The notes: generated by a model not told the origin, from the letters alone. DNA of 64,000 nucleotides from Plantago elongata (GCA_036897095.1 JAYMSP010000084.1:1-64000), one strand, 5' to 3'. Counted from the stretch's first letter, positions 1 through 13,447 are shown. Numbers and translations are program-made.

Positions 1-2000
1 CCCCCCCCCACCCCCACCTAAAGGCTATTAAATCTCCCTGCGGGTATGTTATGGAACAAGAAAGTAGTGAGAAGATCAAAGAGAATTTTCTCCCGCTGAA
101 AAAATTGTTACTTTTACTAATTTAATCATAAAATGTTCTGGTTGATTCATGTAACAAAAATATGGCATGCGCTCGAGTATGCCATATTTTCCTTTGTTTT
201 TTTTTATCTATGGTAACTAAATCGATCGACCAGTCCTAATGATTTCTAAAAGGACTTAAGAGGATGGAATCTCTCCTTTAATTTTCTCTCTTCCTTTATT
301 GATCAGTATAAATATGTTTAATAACATAGACTATTAATTATTACTTTCATCTTAATATTTATACATCTAAACCACAATTAGAGTTATATATTCTCGTATT
401 TAATGTCTAATTCTTACAACAAATTTCATAATGATGTATCTGCATAGGATAAAGTCTAATTGGTCCAAAGTGTTCTTGTCAATAGGTAAATTCATAAATC
501 ATAACTGTTTAGCTAGTGATTATGATCACGGGATCATGTGTGGCCCATTGAGAAAATAATCAAATGCTTCTTCAATGGACTTCATATATCACCCACTTTA
601 TTTTTCCATACTTGAACATAACTAAATTGCATAGAGGATTTGATTAACAATTACCATATTTTAATTGACCACGATTTCTAATTTGCAATCAATCAAAATC
701 GATTTCATTATGACAATATTTTAATGACGTGGATGAGTATATTGGATATATTTTTCGAAGTCAATTCAATTATTTATGTGAGTTAGTGAGAATTAGCAAA
801 ACTAATACAATAAAATAGCACGACATGAAAGGCTAATTTATACTAACAAAATATTTTTGAAATACAACCTCAGGATTCTTGGCTTCAAATAGTCTATCAA
901 ACATTTTTCTCGAAATTACAAACATTCCTCAACACAATGTTTTAGAATCGAAGGGCAAACCAATACTTGTTCATAAGAGGGCAACTAAAAATTTAAAATT
1001 CTCTATGTTAGTGTTGTTGTACATTAAACTCGCACTGGCCCATGTTTTGGGTGAATCGAGGGTAATTGTTTAGTGTATATCATTAATCAGATCGAGTGGC
1101 AACTAAATTTTGTCGTTGAGGATCATATTCAAATATGTCATGGTTATTATTGTATGCATGCAACTATATATAATTTCCTTGGTCGTGACCACTTTAGTAT
1201 AATATAACGATCGTGTTCTTATGACCTAAGTAACAATGAGAACATGATATTATCGTTATCATGTACTTGTGCTCTAAATAATTCGTGAGAACTAAACACA
1301 TTGAAAAAAATCTTCCTTCCAAAATATACACTATAACATTTCTGTATATAAATATTCCGACAAATGTTTCACCATTTTTTAATTTTAACATTTATTTCGA
1401 TAATAGAGATAAATTTCAAATATTATACTAATTTAGATTTTCATTTACTCCAATCTAAGCAAATGAAGATACAATTACTATATCTTAAACATTGTAATTG
1501 ATGTTATGTTATCATATAAGTGAGTCTAGAAAATCTTTCGTTATAATTGAGAACCTTATCAAATATTACTTTTATATCCAAATTGAATTATGACATACAG
1601 TTTCGAGTAGTAGTCTAATTTGGATTAATGTAGAAAATTTAATAATATTATTTAATTTCATATAAAGTTCATGTTGTGTAGTCGGAAATTAACTCATTCA
1701 ATAAAACCGAACGAAATTGAGTTATGGAAACAAATATGCATTCATGACTTGGGTGTCGAATACATTTTTTGTACCAACCAAAGATGAATATATATGCCCC
1801 CGAATACAATTTAGACAATTATGATTTCACTATTGAAGTCATCAACATTTGCCCGGTAAATTGGTACCATTTCAAGAGCAATATGTTGTACACCTTAAGT
1901 ATTTGATAGAATTGATGATATTTTTTATTAACTATATGAAAATATTTAAACCGTAATTCATTAATATTTGAACATCATTTGCTTCATTAAACTCAAGTAC
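1..2000. other. AT-rich intergenic DNA, no gene seen
   Basis: The stretch opens with a run of C broken by a single A (about 1-16). No open frame resembles a known protein; the longest frames (about 65 codons) are ordinary for DNA this AT-rich. A short perfect inverted repeat lies at 157-190 and is listed separately. Nothing else could be supported. Confidence 0.6.
157..190. repeat. Short perfect inverted repeat (hairpin)
   Basis: Two 12-base arms, AAAATATGGCAT at 157-168 and its exact complement at 179-190, are separated by 10 bases. It is not next to a recognised gene, so a terminator role is not supported. It may be the remains of a small palindromic MITE. Confidence 0.6.
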
Positions 2001-2124
2001 GAAATCTATAACAATTTTTTTTTTTAAACGGCTAAAGGGTGACTCGAACACCCAACCTATTGATTGGAGGTGAAGCACCTTACCAACTGAGCTACACTTC
2101 GTTGTCAATGAAATCTATAACAAT
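2001..2124 (-). mobile_element. tRNA-derived mini-SINE with 15-bp target duplication (copy 1)
   Basis: A 94-bp insert (2016-2109) is flanked by exact 15-bp direct repeats GAAATCTATAACAAT (2001-2015 and 2110-2124). Read on the minus strand it has a tRNA-like head: an A-box-like stretch TAGCTCAGTTGG, then a T-arm/B-box in which GGGTG and CACCC flank TTCGAGT, then a short connector and a run of about ten A. This is the structure of a tRNA-derived SINE or a retroposed tRNA, with Pol III promoter boxes, a poly(A) tail and target duplications made by LINE machinery. A second copy at 37179-37294 shows that it is a family. It is not a working tRNA gene, because no convincing acceptor stem or anticodon stem forms. 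The source tRNA is not identified. Confidence 0.82.
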
Positions 2125-5100
2125 GAAAATTTAATAAAATAATTTAATTTGAAAGCCATAACAAAGCGAATTCAACATCTAATAGGCAGTCTCTGTGATG
2201 GTCAGAATGTTGAGCCTACTTCCCCATAAATCAATACTTGAGTCGCAAGGTGGCCAACTCCCAGTCTCATTACACCTCTTGCAACCAATAGACCTACCAA
2301 AAACAAAAACAGGATTTCATAGCATCAAATAACCACAACCCTAACTTTTCATGGTATTGCAGATCTTATCCACCTTAATTTCATTGGTCTGGGATACATA
2401 CATATCCTTCAGCCTCATGTGAAGATGTAACATGCTTCACATAAACATATTACATAAGCAAATGTCAATTTTTATTGAATCAAGTTCATCAACCCCTACG
2501 TCCCTAGTTGATACACGTTTATTCAACAACTTTAACAAACACAATGTATATTCGAATTTTATGTGTCCGAGTTGTGTTGCCATAGAAAAGTTTTGAAGTG
2601 ATTCATCCGAATTGAATTAAACGAAGAAAAACTCCTGCAATTAATAGTACATCAACATTTTCATTCAACTTGACACGTTGAATTCATTATGAAAATATAG
2701 AGTTAAATCCATACCAAACCTTTTATATACATGTCTTTTGGATCGTGTCAAGTACAATTTATCAAGCATGACTCTCTGTATGATTGTATCTACTCGAAGT
2801 GGAAGTACTCTCAAGAAGGCTTAATGCATACCGATCGTACTTAATGTACTGCAGTTGGAAATATAAAACATAACTAAAGTGAACAACATATATCATAAGA
2901 ACCATACTTGCATTAGTTGCAATAGTATAATCCTACCTCAATCAGAACACAACCCAACACTGCTCTCCATGTTCTGACACATTCGCTCTAATGATTGCAA
3001 GAATGTCTACTTGCAACTCGAGTACATTCATATTTCTTGTGGTATTGTTCGCCCATATTGAATGACTTTTATTCTTGTATAGTTATTGGCAAAGTGTTAA
3101 TGGATTGACTGGGTGTAAGAAATAATCTTGTTAAGATGCATCTATTTACTTTTATACGAACGCAATCTCGAAGAAGATACCCTGCCATATACGTTGGTAG
3201 TATTAGTATCTTCGTCTTAATGATACATATCATATTAGATCTTTGAATGACAAAATGTATAGATATCAATACTAATTGATTTGTCAGGTTATGTAGTTGT
3301 CATAAATATATAAATGGGGATTTTGATTTGCATATCCTGCAACGTAATTTATACTTTCCATAACGACATAATTTACCAACTGAGTGGTTTCACACTCTGA
3401 TCGAATAGAATGTTGTTTGTTATTAGTATCTCACTCACATATAATATAGATGTGATCTTTTTCATTCTATTTTAATTATCAAATCATGTAATAAATCATA
3501 AAGGTCAAAATTTATTACTAGGACTTTATAATCTAAGTTTATTATTTTGTCGATTCTTTCCACTTAGTAAGCTGCAAATCCTAGAACTTACAGTATATCG
3601 AAGTTATTTTTATATCTGGCTTATTTTATATCAAAATAGTATATTTATTTTAATTAGATTATGCTTTCAAACATTTTCGAAATCAAGGCAGATGAATAAT
3701 GCGTTCAAACTGTGAGTGCGAAACTAATTCGTATATGTAGTTAAATTTGTGGATTGTAATTGAACTTGACTTGAGGTGTGTTTCTGAACTCGCGATTCAA
3801 TCAATTTAAACATGTTTAATTTAAAATAAAGCTTATTAAATGAACCTTATAAAAAAATGCAACATCAAACTCATTCACAATAAAATATTGCCTTGATTTG
3901 AAATTGATTTGTATGAATCTAAAAAAAATAAAGATTTTAGATTCATTGGTCCAAATTCATTTGGCAAGTTGTAAGAATCGGTATACTGCTTGTAATTTTT
4001 TCAATGAATGATATAATATATATAGTGAATGAACTACGTACTTAACTAATTAACATAAGATTTTAAGCTAGGATTGGATATGTATCAATTTAGATAAGTA
4101 GTTAATAAGTTAAATGATCAAATATCTTCCATATTAATCTTAATGATTAAATTTTACGTTAAATTATCAAAGATTTCAATTAGAGTTATATTCTAATTGT
4201 AGTATACTAGTCATTTTGAATTAAATTTTGAAATATATTCCATTCTTATCTTTTATAAGATAAGTATCTTATCGATTTGTATACTCTTAAACATCCTAAA
4301 CAACCATAAACTTTGAATAAAAATATCTTACACATTTATAAACTTGGAATAATGAAAAACAAAGACGAAATTTTAATAGCTCTTATAATATGGACGAATT
4401 TTAATAGATCTTTTGATGAATTAAAATTCAAGTCACGAATGTACGTATACTTGGACTTCGATTTTGTTCCAACCGAATTCGAATTATTGAGTTTGATTTG
4501 AAATTTTAATTGGATTTGTTCTCTAATAAAGTCGACAAAAATGACTAACATAAAAGCTCATATATCGAATATATTTGTTCGTCAATTAGAAAAACAATAA
4601 GGATAAAAACTTGTAGTAACCATAGAGTGAGAACACCACTGGATATATAATTTAAACTATACAATATGGAATAAAACTTACTTAATACTTAATAAATGAG
4701 GAATACATTAAAAAAAGATAGCACTTGAGTAAAATAATATCTCTTATAAATCTGCTATGAAGTCGAACTACAATTAAATTGATTTTCAACATCATATTCT
4801 CATCGTAATCATTATTGTATCAGGTAAGATGATTTAGGGCGGTTGTATAGTAAAATCAATAGTTTGTGACATTCCATTCACAATAGCATGCTATTGCAAC
4901 ACATAAGCTTAATTATGCATGAAGCATATATTGAATCCGAATGTTCAAGAATAAATAGGTTTATTATTCTTGAGTGGTTGCGATGTTTGAGGACATCAAT
5001 CTGCATCACATACAATATTTAAACATTTAATGGAAAAAATGAGTACGAAACTTTTTTAGGGCAATAAAAAGTTATTGTTCATACCAAAAGACATCGATAG

Positions 5101-5132
5101 GATATGAACGGATTAGTTAACATCAACCTATA
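2125..5132. other. Intergenic, nothing recognised
   Basis: AT-rich sequence with frequent stops in all frames and no recognisable protein, RNA gene or terminal repeats. The frames present (62-71 codons) are low-complexity and unlike any family I know. Confidence 0.5.
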
Positions 5133-5798
5133 ATTCGACTTGAACACGTTCAACATCCACTTCAACATAAGACTACCAAATAGTAGTGAAAATGTCTTTT
5201 GCCTGCGAAATATAGTTAATTAGTTACACAAAATACAACATGATTAAGAAATAGGATATAATAAAACATACGTGTATAATAAGTCTATATGTTTACGAAA
5301 GGCGTTAAGATTCATCAGCAACATGATCCGAATTGTGATCTTCGAAGGAAATTCAAAATTGTGATCTTCGCCGAGACAAAACTCTTTGGCAGCTTGATCC
5401 TCTCCTTTGTTGTTCACGATCGAAATATAATAAAGCGGATTGAAATGGAATCACAAATATATATAGATTCATATGGTCACATATATAGTAATTTAAAATT
5501 TTATTTTAGACAAATATTATATGCATAATGGGCGTATAATTATAGTCAACATCATGGTCATAATTCAAATGGAAACAGAATCAATTTAAAAAATATAGAG
5601 TAATCATCTCAAATCAATCAGTTAAAAGAATCGTGAAAATTAATTGAAAGATATTAATTTGCTTTCCATGTAGATCTAACATACTATGAATGAGCTCAAC
5701 AAAATTAAATCTTTCATGTTTATTAATTTATTTATGTAATTTGTGATCACCATAAATCTATTAATTCATAGGATGAATTTGGCTCAAAGTCCTATAGC
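5133..5798 (+). repeat. Direct repeat, copy 1 of a roughly 0.6 kb duplication
   Basis: The segment begins at ATTCGACTTGAACACGTTCA and ends near CCTATAGC. It reappears in the same orientation at 6457-8004, about 1.3 kb away, with scattered substitutions and small gaps. Near the end, about 35 bases present here are missing from the second copy. No gene is evident inside. Copy 1 keeps the empty site (around 5527-5532) that is occupied by a transposon-like insert in copy 2. Confidence 0.8.
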
Positions 5799-6456
5799 TA
5801 GGTTTTGAAATAAGAACTATACTTTTATATATACATGGATATGAATTTGTGGAATTGAAAGAAAAAAATATATCAACAAATTTATATGCACAAATAGAAA
5901 TAAGTAAATTAACAATCTCAATAAACCAAACACTATACCACTTACAATAATGTTTATACACAATAGTACCTTGTATGTTTATTCCTACCATGACAAAATT
6001 GATATTGTGGTAATATGTAAGATCACAATACATAAAAATAGGCAATATGTCAGATTGTATTAAGTTAAATAGATGATATATATCCAAAAACTAAGTTATT
6101 CAAATGGAACCGAATGTGATAAATATGTAATTCCATCTTACATAATTTTCTTAACAAATTATCATTAAAAATACTCATCATTATGTCACACGGTCCATTT
6201 GTGTTGAATTTCTTACTATTTTTTAAGAATATTAATTTTTAATATTTCACTTGAAGGTTTTTCAATTTATATAATCACTAATATAGTATTTACTATTGAT
6301 AGATTTCCTTATAGCAATTATGGCATAAAAAATAGTAAAAAAATTACTCATTGTTTTTACGAAAATTAGTGAATATGGTTGAATTTAAATATAATTGATT
6401 GAAGTTGAGCTTGCCACCTCAATTTTATCCCATGTGGCATGACTATTTTTTTAATT
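5799..6456. other. Spacer between the two direct repeats
   Basis: AT-rich, with no recognisable gene. A 108-codon minus-strand frame (5761-6087) has biased, low-complexity composition and no family resemblance. Confidence 0.45.
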
Positions 6457-8004
6457 ATTCGACTTGAACACGTTCAACATCCACTCCAAAATATGCCTAC
6501 CAAATAGTAGTGCAAATGTCTTTTGCCTGTGAAATATAGTTAATTGGTTATACAAAATACAACATGATTAATAAATGAGATATAATCAAACTTACTTGTA
6601 TAATAAGACTCCATGCCTACAAAAGGCGTTAAGAGTCATTAGCAACATGATCCCAATTGTGATCTTCAAAGGAAATTCAAAATTGTGATCTTCGTCGAGA
6701 CAAAACTCTTTGGCAGCTTAATCCTCTCCATCGTTGTTCATGACCGAAATATAATATAGCGGATTGACATGGAGTCATCGAATTATATAGATTCATATGG
6801 TCATATATATGGTAATTTAAAATTTTATTTTAGACTAATATTGTGTGCATAATGGCGGAAAATCTGAAAAATGTACCATAAGTTGTGACATTTTCGAAAG
6901 AGGTACATTTGGTTGTTACCGTCCAATTTTAATACCTTAAATTGACATTGTGTTCAATTTAGGTACCTCATGACATGTGGCAACTTAATTACGTGACATG
7001 TGTCACATTGAAATTTTAAAATTTTGATGGGTAAAATCGCAAATAAAATAAATTTTAACAATTTTCAATTTCACCACACAAGTTTCAATTATTATAAATC
7101 AACCCTATTTTGTAAAATCAACATAAAAGAAGGTTAAAAGAAACAAGATGGGGGAAATCAATTTGAAAATTAATTTTAAATTACTAAAAATATATAAAAA
7201 TTTTGAAAAATTATAAATTATAAATTTAAATTAATTTGTATAGAGGAAAAATAAATAAAAAATAAAAAAATAATTAAATTAAAAAAGAGGGAGGACACGT
7301 ATCACTCTTTCGTAATTTATGGGTATAAATTGTTTAATACAATTCAAAAATATTTTATTAAATTATAAAAAAAACAATTTACATTTTATTACATATAAAA
7401 TAAATTCAATATTCAAAAATTTAAAAATGCGATTTGCTACAATAAACTTTTCAGTTAGGTTTTTGAATTTTATAAGTGATTTTATTCTTAGATTTTTATA
7501 AATTATTTTCAATAGAGATATATTTTTATATGGGTAATTTAGTAATATTGTTAAAATTTAGGATCAACTTACAATTAATAAAGACGATCGTATTTACGTT
7601 TAGGTCCACCGTATTTCTGTATCTTATCATTTGACATGTGTCACGTAATTAAGCTGACATGTGTCACTATGTACCTAAATTGGACACAATGTCAACTTAA
7701 TGTACTAATATCGGACAGTAACAACCAAATGTACCTTTTTCGAAAATGTCACAAATTAGGGTACATTTTTCGAATTTTTCCCGTGTATAATTATAGTCAA
7801 CATTATGGTCATAATTCAAATGAAAACAAAATCAATTTACAAAACATAGAGACAATATCAAATCAATCAGTTAAAAGAATCGTGAAAATTAATTAGAAGA
7901 TATTAATTTGCTTTCCATGTAGATCTACCATGAATGAGCTCAACGAAATTAAATCTTTCATGTTTATTAATTCGTAGTATGAATTTGTCTCAAAATCTTA
8001 TAGC
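6457..8004 (+). repeat. Direct repeat, copy 2, interrupted by an inserted element
   Basis: Two parts match copy 1 (5133-5798): 6457 to about 6855 and about 7784-8004. They are split by a 928-bp insert with long inverted ends. The flanking sequence runs continuously into copy 1 across the insertion point, so the insertion came after the duplication. Confidence 0.8.
6856..7783. mobile_element. 928-bp non-autonomous DNA transposon with long terminal inverted repeats
   Basis: The left end (from CGGAAAAT at 6856) and the complement of the right end (from CGGGAAAAAT, ending 7783) match over about 150-170 bases. Shared blocks include GACATTTTCGAAA, GGTACATTTGGTTGTTAC and TTAATTACGTGACA. The core is very AT-rich and has no coding capacity for a transposase. 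The uninterrupted sister copy near 5530 reads GGGCG where the insert sits, so the precise boundaries are known to within 1-3 bases. Any target duplication is very short or absent. It is most like a foldback or Mutator-type MITE; the superfamily is not settled. Confidence 0.8.
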
Positions 8005-8026
8005 AGATATTGCAAAAAAAAAAATC

Positions 8027-8110
8027 AGAAATGGCCAAAAAATAAAAGATTCTCCAGCAAAAAAAATTAGAAACGGCCAAAATATAAAAGATTCTCCAGC
8101 AAAATAATTC
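8027..8110 (+). repeat. Two-copy tandem repeat, period 42
   Basis: The motif AGAAAYGGCCAAAA followed by AAAAGATTCTCCAGCAAAA starts at 8027 and again at 8069 with few differences. It lies just beyond the end of direct-repeat copy 2. Confidence 0.8.
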
Positions 8111-8746
8111 ATAAATGGTAATTTGATTGTATGCTATGGTAATTTGAATATGTTGTCAAATATTGTTACTGAATTGTTAGAAAATTATAATATTTCATTT
8201 TGAGAATATATTCTCATTGTTGACTTTTTACCATAACTTTTTTCAATTTTAACTATAAATTACAAATTGATATTAAACTGCAAAGTTAAAAGTTATAGTT
8301 AAGTTCTGAATTAGATGGAAATAGTTGAAACTTGAAAACAATGGTAATTGATTTACATCAATTCATCCCTTTTATTGAAAGAAAAGAAATACTCCAAGAA
8401 TGATATACTTCTTAAACTTTGCACAATCAAGGATGTATTAGATCTGATTCCCAATGTGCCCAACAACAAGAACAAAGCACTAAAACTACAACATGCCTGA
8501 ACCAAATATACAGCTTAGGACCCTCACAACATGTGTTGAATGTGGCATTCTTCGCCGATAATCTAACCAAAGTTAGTCATCCAGGCCAAGTACAATAATA
8601 CACCCTACGTATATAAAAGTAGAACACAAACTCATCACATTGGTAGATGTTAGCGCACTCGAGCACCTCAGCAGTTCAACCTTACGCTGTCAACAAGACG
8701 AGTGAAACACGAGTTAGGGCTCACCGATCGTCTGAGGCTCCGAGTT
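8111..8746. other. 3' flank of the POB1-type gene
   Basis: The proximal 250-400 bases before the stop at 8747 look like 3'UTR on the minus strand, with a lower AT content than the surroundings. No separate gene is seen. The polyadenylation site was not fixed. Confidence 0.4.
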
Positions 8747-11700
8747 TCACCTCTTTATAGTAAGCTCGGCTCTCAGATGGAGTATGTTATTGATGAAAAA
8801 CAAACTGTCATCTGCCATGAAAGCCGTCCAAGGAATACTGAACAAATTCCGATATCCAACCGCCTTACCACCCATGAAAGTGTAGTTACCCTTGTATTTG
8901 CTAACATAATCCTCTGTGGGTTTTGATCTGGCAGAAAATTCATATTCTACAGCGAATGTCACTGAACCCTTTTCTTGCATGCCAAGAAATAGCCCGAAGC
9001 AATGGAAGGAGCTTTGTTGGTCCATGTTGCAATGTGCCGACAGGAAGAATCCCTGTCCACCCAAATGGAACGCCTGTGAATACACTCGTCCAGATGGGAA
9101 AAGGTTTGTGCATTCTTCACGCTTCAGATCCAAGTAGACCACACACTGTTGGTGTGGGAATTCAAACTCTACCACCTTAACTGGCCGGTACTTGTAGGCA
9201 CGCTCCACATAGCGGCGGCTCGTGGAAGTTCCTTCTTCAATGATATGGGTTCTCTGACGATGTGGTGCCTCGGCCTTGAAAAATAGAGCGTCAAGCACTG
9301 CTTTAGTGGCAAAATCATGTTCAAAGTCACCGCAGGTAAGAACCTTCCGGAGCTTTCTGCAAGTCATGAAAGGGAAACGAATATGGCGACCCAACCGTGA
9401 ACAAAGTATCTCTCGTCGTTCTTCTAGCTTTTGATGATGAGTCCTGGTCCATTTCAGTACAAAGTCATACACGGCATCTTCCGAGGCAACTTGAAGGTCA
9501 TCACTGGACAAGATTGCCTCGATTCCAGCAAGAGGCAAATTCATAACTTCTTCTTGGTACCTGCCCAATTTTAATACAATGAGAAACTTTATTTCATAAC
9601 TTGCACTAATTTAATTACTTTATTTCATTTCAGCAAAGACAATTGGATGCATAATGGAATTCCAAAGTACTTTCCAGATAACTCATTGCATTATAAAACT
9701 AATATTGGTTTAAGAAGACAGGCGAAATGCAAACATTTCAATGTCGTTATAATGGGGAAAAAATAACAAAAATAATTCTGAAATCTTCCCTTGTCTAAAA
9801 GAGACACGGGAGAAAGTGCATACATGGTTCTTACTTGGAAATATCTTTATAACGACCAGCTAGAAACTGTTTCGCTGCATCAGTCAAGTGTTGAACTGCA
9901 TCAGCCATTAGGACACTTGAAGGAAGATCTAGATACAGTAATGCAGACTCAGGAGTCATGGGCAAGTTTCTTAATAAGCGACTGCAATGCCTCATACATG
10001 AAGCTACCTCAAACTTATCAGCAGCCATTAGTACATCAAGTAATCCAGGAGCTGTACTGGTGGTTAATGTATTGCTATACATAAAATTTAAGAGTTCCAT
10101 GAGAGCAGCTTCCTCTGTTCAATCAAAGAAAAGAATAATTACAAGCTGTCATGCTTCAATAAGCAGTGACCTAGATAAATGTATATCATTTAAGACATAC
10201 AATATCACAGGTGGTGAATTTTATTATGAGTACAATGTTGCGCCTATTAAACTTAGAAATGCTGTACAAGAATACTTCTTAGTTCTTAGAGCTAAAAAAG
10301 AATTCAAACAGATTTTGGGAGGCAGAACTGAAGAAAGTTTAGACTGATGCTGTAAATTGATTAGAATAATTACTGCTGAGCTACTCAGCACACTTCAATT
10401 GATTCACATACCAGAAGCACCAATTCTCAGGGTTACATGTCTCTGCTCTGATTCCATCATGCCATTTGAGAACAGCTGCAACAGAAAGGAACTCAGAGTG
10501 AATACTTAAAATTTATAGAGAACAAATTTCTACATAGAAATTATAACTAAAAGTTACCTTGTAGAAGAAAGGACTCTTTGCGGCCAAGATCGGAGAACTG
10601 ATATGTAAGGTCTTGACTCTTAAAACTTTTGAACCATAATCAGAGCAATTTGAATCATCACTATTTGCAGCTTCATCTCCTGCAATGTAACATTGAGGGG
10701 AAAGGTTCAAACTATAGCAAACAGTAATGGTGATATTGATACTTGTTAATTCCATATGGTGTACACATGTTTTGAAACTATTTAAAAAAAAAAACTATTA
10801 TTGGAATTTAAATTTATATCTAGTACCTGATGGTGAATCCTCTATCATTGCAATCTCTTCTTCGTCATGATTATCATCTCCCACACCATCTTCACTGTCC
10901 GGTTGCTGATCTAAAATCTGCTCTTCAGGGCAATTGTTGATATCCAAAGCTGCAAACGAGTGGTACATATCTGATTAACATCAGCACAACATACCATACC
11001 AGTATAAGAATGAGTCGATGTTCAGCATTTAACAGCAAATGAATCAGCATAGGATTTATCATTCATATGACAAAAATACTTGACAAATCAGCCTTCAACA
11101 TAAACCTTCCATCAGAAACAACAGTCTATGCAGAAATGTAATACGAAGAACTTGAAGATTGCAACAAAAATTAAAGAAGAAAACAAAAACTATTCACAAT
11201 ATCCCCCGATACATTTGAAACTACAGCTCCACACATCATTTTAAAGATACAAACTCTCTAACACTCCATTACTATCTTCAAGTTAAAATGCAACATATCA
11301 GCTAACTTCAAAATGCAACATATCAGCTGACATAAAAAATGCAACAAAAACGATTCATAATATCCAATAAACACGTTCAAAACTCTAGCTCGACGCATCA
11401 TTATACATATTCAAACTCTCCAACACTACATTGAGGTAACTAACTTCAACTTCAAATACAACACATGAGCTAATTCAACACAATATAAGAGAACGATATC
11501 AAACGAACACTTCATAACCTAACATTAACTCAATCGATCCAAAACCACCAGCAACAACCTCTACCCTATCAATCAATCATCAACAGCTCATAAAATAGCA
11601 ATCTAATCCATAAATCGACAATCGAAAACGAAAGCATCATCTAAATTCTACACATAAAACCAAAAAGGCTAGCTAAGAGTTTGACTAACTTACCATTTCC

Positions 11701-11961
11701 CCTCTTTGGAACATCACCACGGCGTCGTTTGGTCTTGCGGGCGGCCCAATCAGCAAGGGTCTGGCATCCGGCATCGGAATCGAATCGAGCTTCAGGAGGA
11801 TCGGCAATAATCTCGATCCGAAGAACCCTATCGGAGAAATTGCTGTCGTTGAAGGCGAAAGCGAAGTCCTGGTCACGGACGCTGACCGGCGACGAGGTGT
11901 AGTCCGACGAGTCCATGACCGCAGTTCTCGGGTCGAATAGATCGAGACCCGAATCTCTCAT
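8747..11961 (-). CDS. POB1: BTB/POZ-BACK protein, POB1/LRB type
   Basis: A substrate adaptor for CUL3 ubiquitin ligases. Arabidopsis POB1/LRB1/LRB2 are nuclear and promote turnover of phytochrome and its partner PIF3. Six exons, read downward: 11961-11694, 10949-10827, 10679-10558, 10475-10412, 10114-9835 and 9560-8747. All have GT-AG ends, the frame is continuous, and the product is 556 aa (Arabidopsis POB1 is about 560). Residues 1-130 are an acidic N-terminus opening [20 protein letters not shown], with a basic KTKRRRGD segment suitable for nuclear import. The BTB fold is at about 143-258 ([20 protein letters not shown], then FYSNT-like FMYSNT and [14 protein letters not shown]). BACK is at about 265-365 ([20 protein letters not shown]). 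The C-terminal MATH-like region ends [13 protein letters not shown]. No exon is damaged. The match to the family is near end-to-end. Whether it is the LRB1 or LRB2 counterpart cannot be said. Confidence 0.95.
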
Positions 11962-12535
11962 CGTTGACGATGATTTGCTGGTTCCAGAAACCTTCCTTCG
12001 TTATCCGCTTGTTTGTTGGTTTACAGAGAGAAATTTTGGACTGGGTTTTGACAACCAAATGAAAGGGAGGAGATAAAAGTGGACAACTTCCCTTTTTTTG
12101 TGTTTTATACTGTCGTTAAATCTTTCTTCCGATTTCTACGACTTTTGGTCTAGTAATTAATATTTTTACCGTTGGTGTGTGCATTAAGGATATTATTCTA
12201 TTTGAATTTGAAGTGGCTGAACGTATTTCTTGTTCTATTTTTAATCATCATATTGTACAGATTATTTCTCAATCTACGTAGAAGCTACGCAGCTTATAGA
12301 AAGCGTAGTCAATATATATAAAAATACATTATTACGAGTAACTAACATGTAATTCGAAATAGTTTATATTCTTTGAAAAAAATTAAAATGATAGGTAAAT
12401 TTATTATCGATAAGGTGTGTGGTAATTAACTCAACTATTTTGTGTGTACATTTTCAAACTCTAAACACCTACAAACCTCATTTGCATATACACATAAACA
12501 CATAATTATTTTTATTTAAATAAAGATGTATAGTA
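11962..12535. promoter_or_regulatory. 5' flank of the POB1-type gene
   Basis: About 100 bases upstream of the ATG (to about 12060) are the likely 5'UTR. Beyond that lies AT-rich DNA with no gene. No TATA element could be assigned with confidence. Confidence 0.4.
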
Positions 12536-12696
12536 GGGGCTGATTGGTCAAGCATTTAAATGCTTCCATTTGACTCGATGTACAGTGATTTGGCCTAAAA
12601 TACATTTTAAATATTTCATTCCAATTCCATTCCAAACACAATTTCACCAAATTTTCATTCAAATGTTCATTTGAGTGCCATGCCAATGAGCCCCGT
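12536..12696. mobile_element. Tourist-like MITE, 161 bp
   Basis: The ends are GGGGCTGATTGG (from 12537) and the complement of CCAATGAGCCCC (to 12696). The similarity continues inward through CATTTAAATG/CACTCAAATG, giving inverted ends of about 27 bases. The flanks read GTA on both sides, fitting a 3-bp target duplication. GGGSCTG-TTGG ends and 3-bp duplications are usual for PIF/Harbinger (Tourist) MITEs. A relative of its left half lies at 53905-54062. Confidence 0.7.
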
Positions 12697-13447
12697 AATA
12701 ACCTTATATGATTATTGATGAGTTGAATAAATACATTTTCAATATAAAAATTCTCACTGTGTCTCAACATACAACCATTCTGACAAGTGCGCGCATGCAT
12801 ATCTCCCTTCCCTTTTTGTAGAAGGTTAGCCTTGAAGGGGAGTTAGTATAGTATATGGTTGAAAAAAATTATACCATATCATAGATATTTGTTTTAAATG
12901 TTATTAATATGTAAGTTTATACATGGTATTCAAGTTGAATTTGACTATACTAAATTGAATCATAAAATAATATGAAATCTGAAAGAAAAAGTACAACTTA
13001 GCCCAAATGTCAAACATTTATTAAACTCATGACAAACATAGGCCTTTTTTAGGCTTTAATTAGCAAACCACGAAATTATGCAGCATGTATGAAAAGACTT
13101 CGGTAAGTTCAACTTGTAAGATATTAGTAAATTAGTTTAAATGTCATGTGACATGGTTGTTCAAATGAGTGGCTAATTAACATCGATCATGAATATTAAA
13201 GCAAGATAATAGGTCAATTTTGATTAGCATGCCACAAGCACAAGTGGTCCTTTTCTCTAGTTATAATTGGACCAAAAGAATGATTTATAATGGTAATATG
13301 GGTTTTGTTGATTTATTTAACTCAAGTATATGGACAATAATCTTTGAAAAATATGTTAGGTGCTATTCTTTGTATTCCTTAGTTTCCAAGAGGACCATTG
13401 AATTGGATGAAGGAAAATTAATTGGTCAAATCTTCTCAAGTCTCCTA
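12697..13447. other. Intergenic, nothing recognised
   Basis: AT-rich, no gene. An 80-codon frame at 13220-13462 runs into the next MITE and has no family resemblance. Confidence 0.45.

Noticed and set aside
2026-2108. tRNA-like sequence as a working tRNA gene
   Set aside because: It lacks a stable acceptor stem and anticodon stem, ends in a poly(A)-like tail and is bounded by a target duplication, so it is called a SINE-like insertion. The same applies to 37204-37281.
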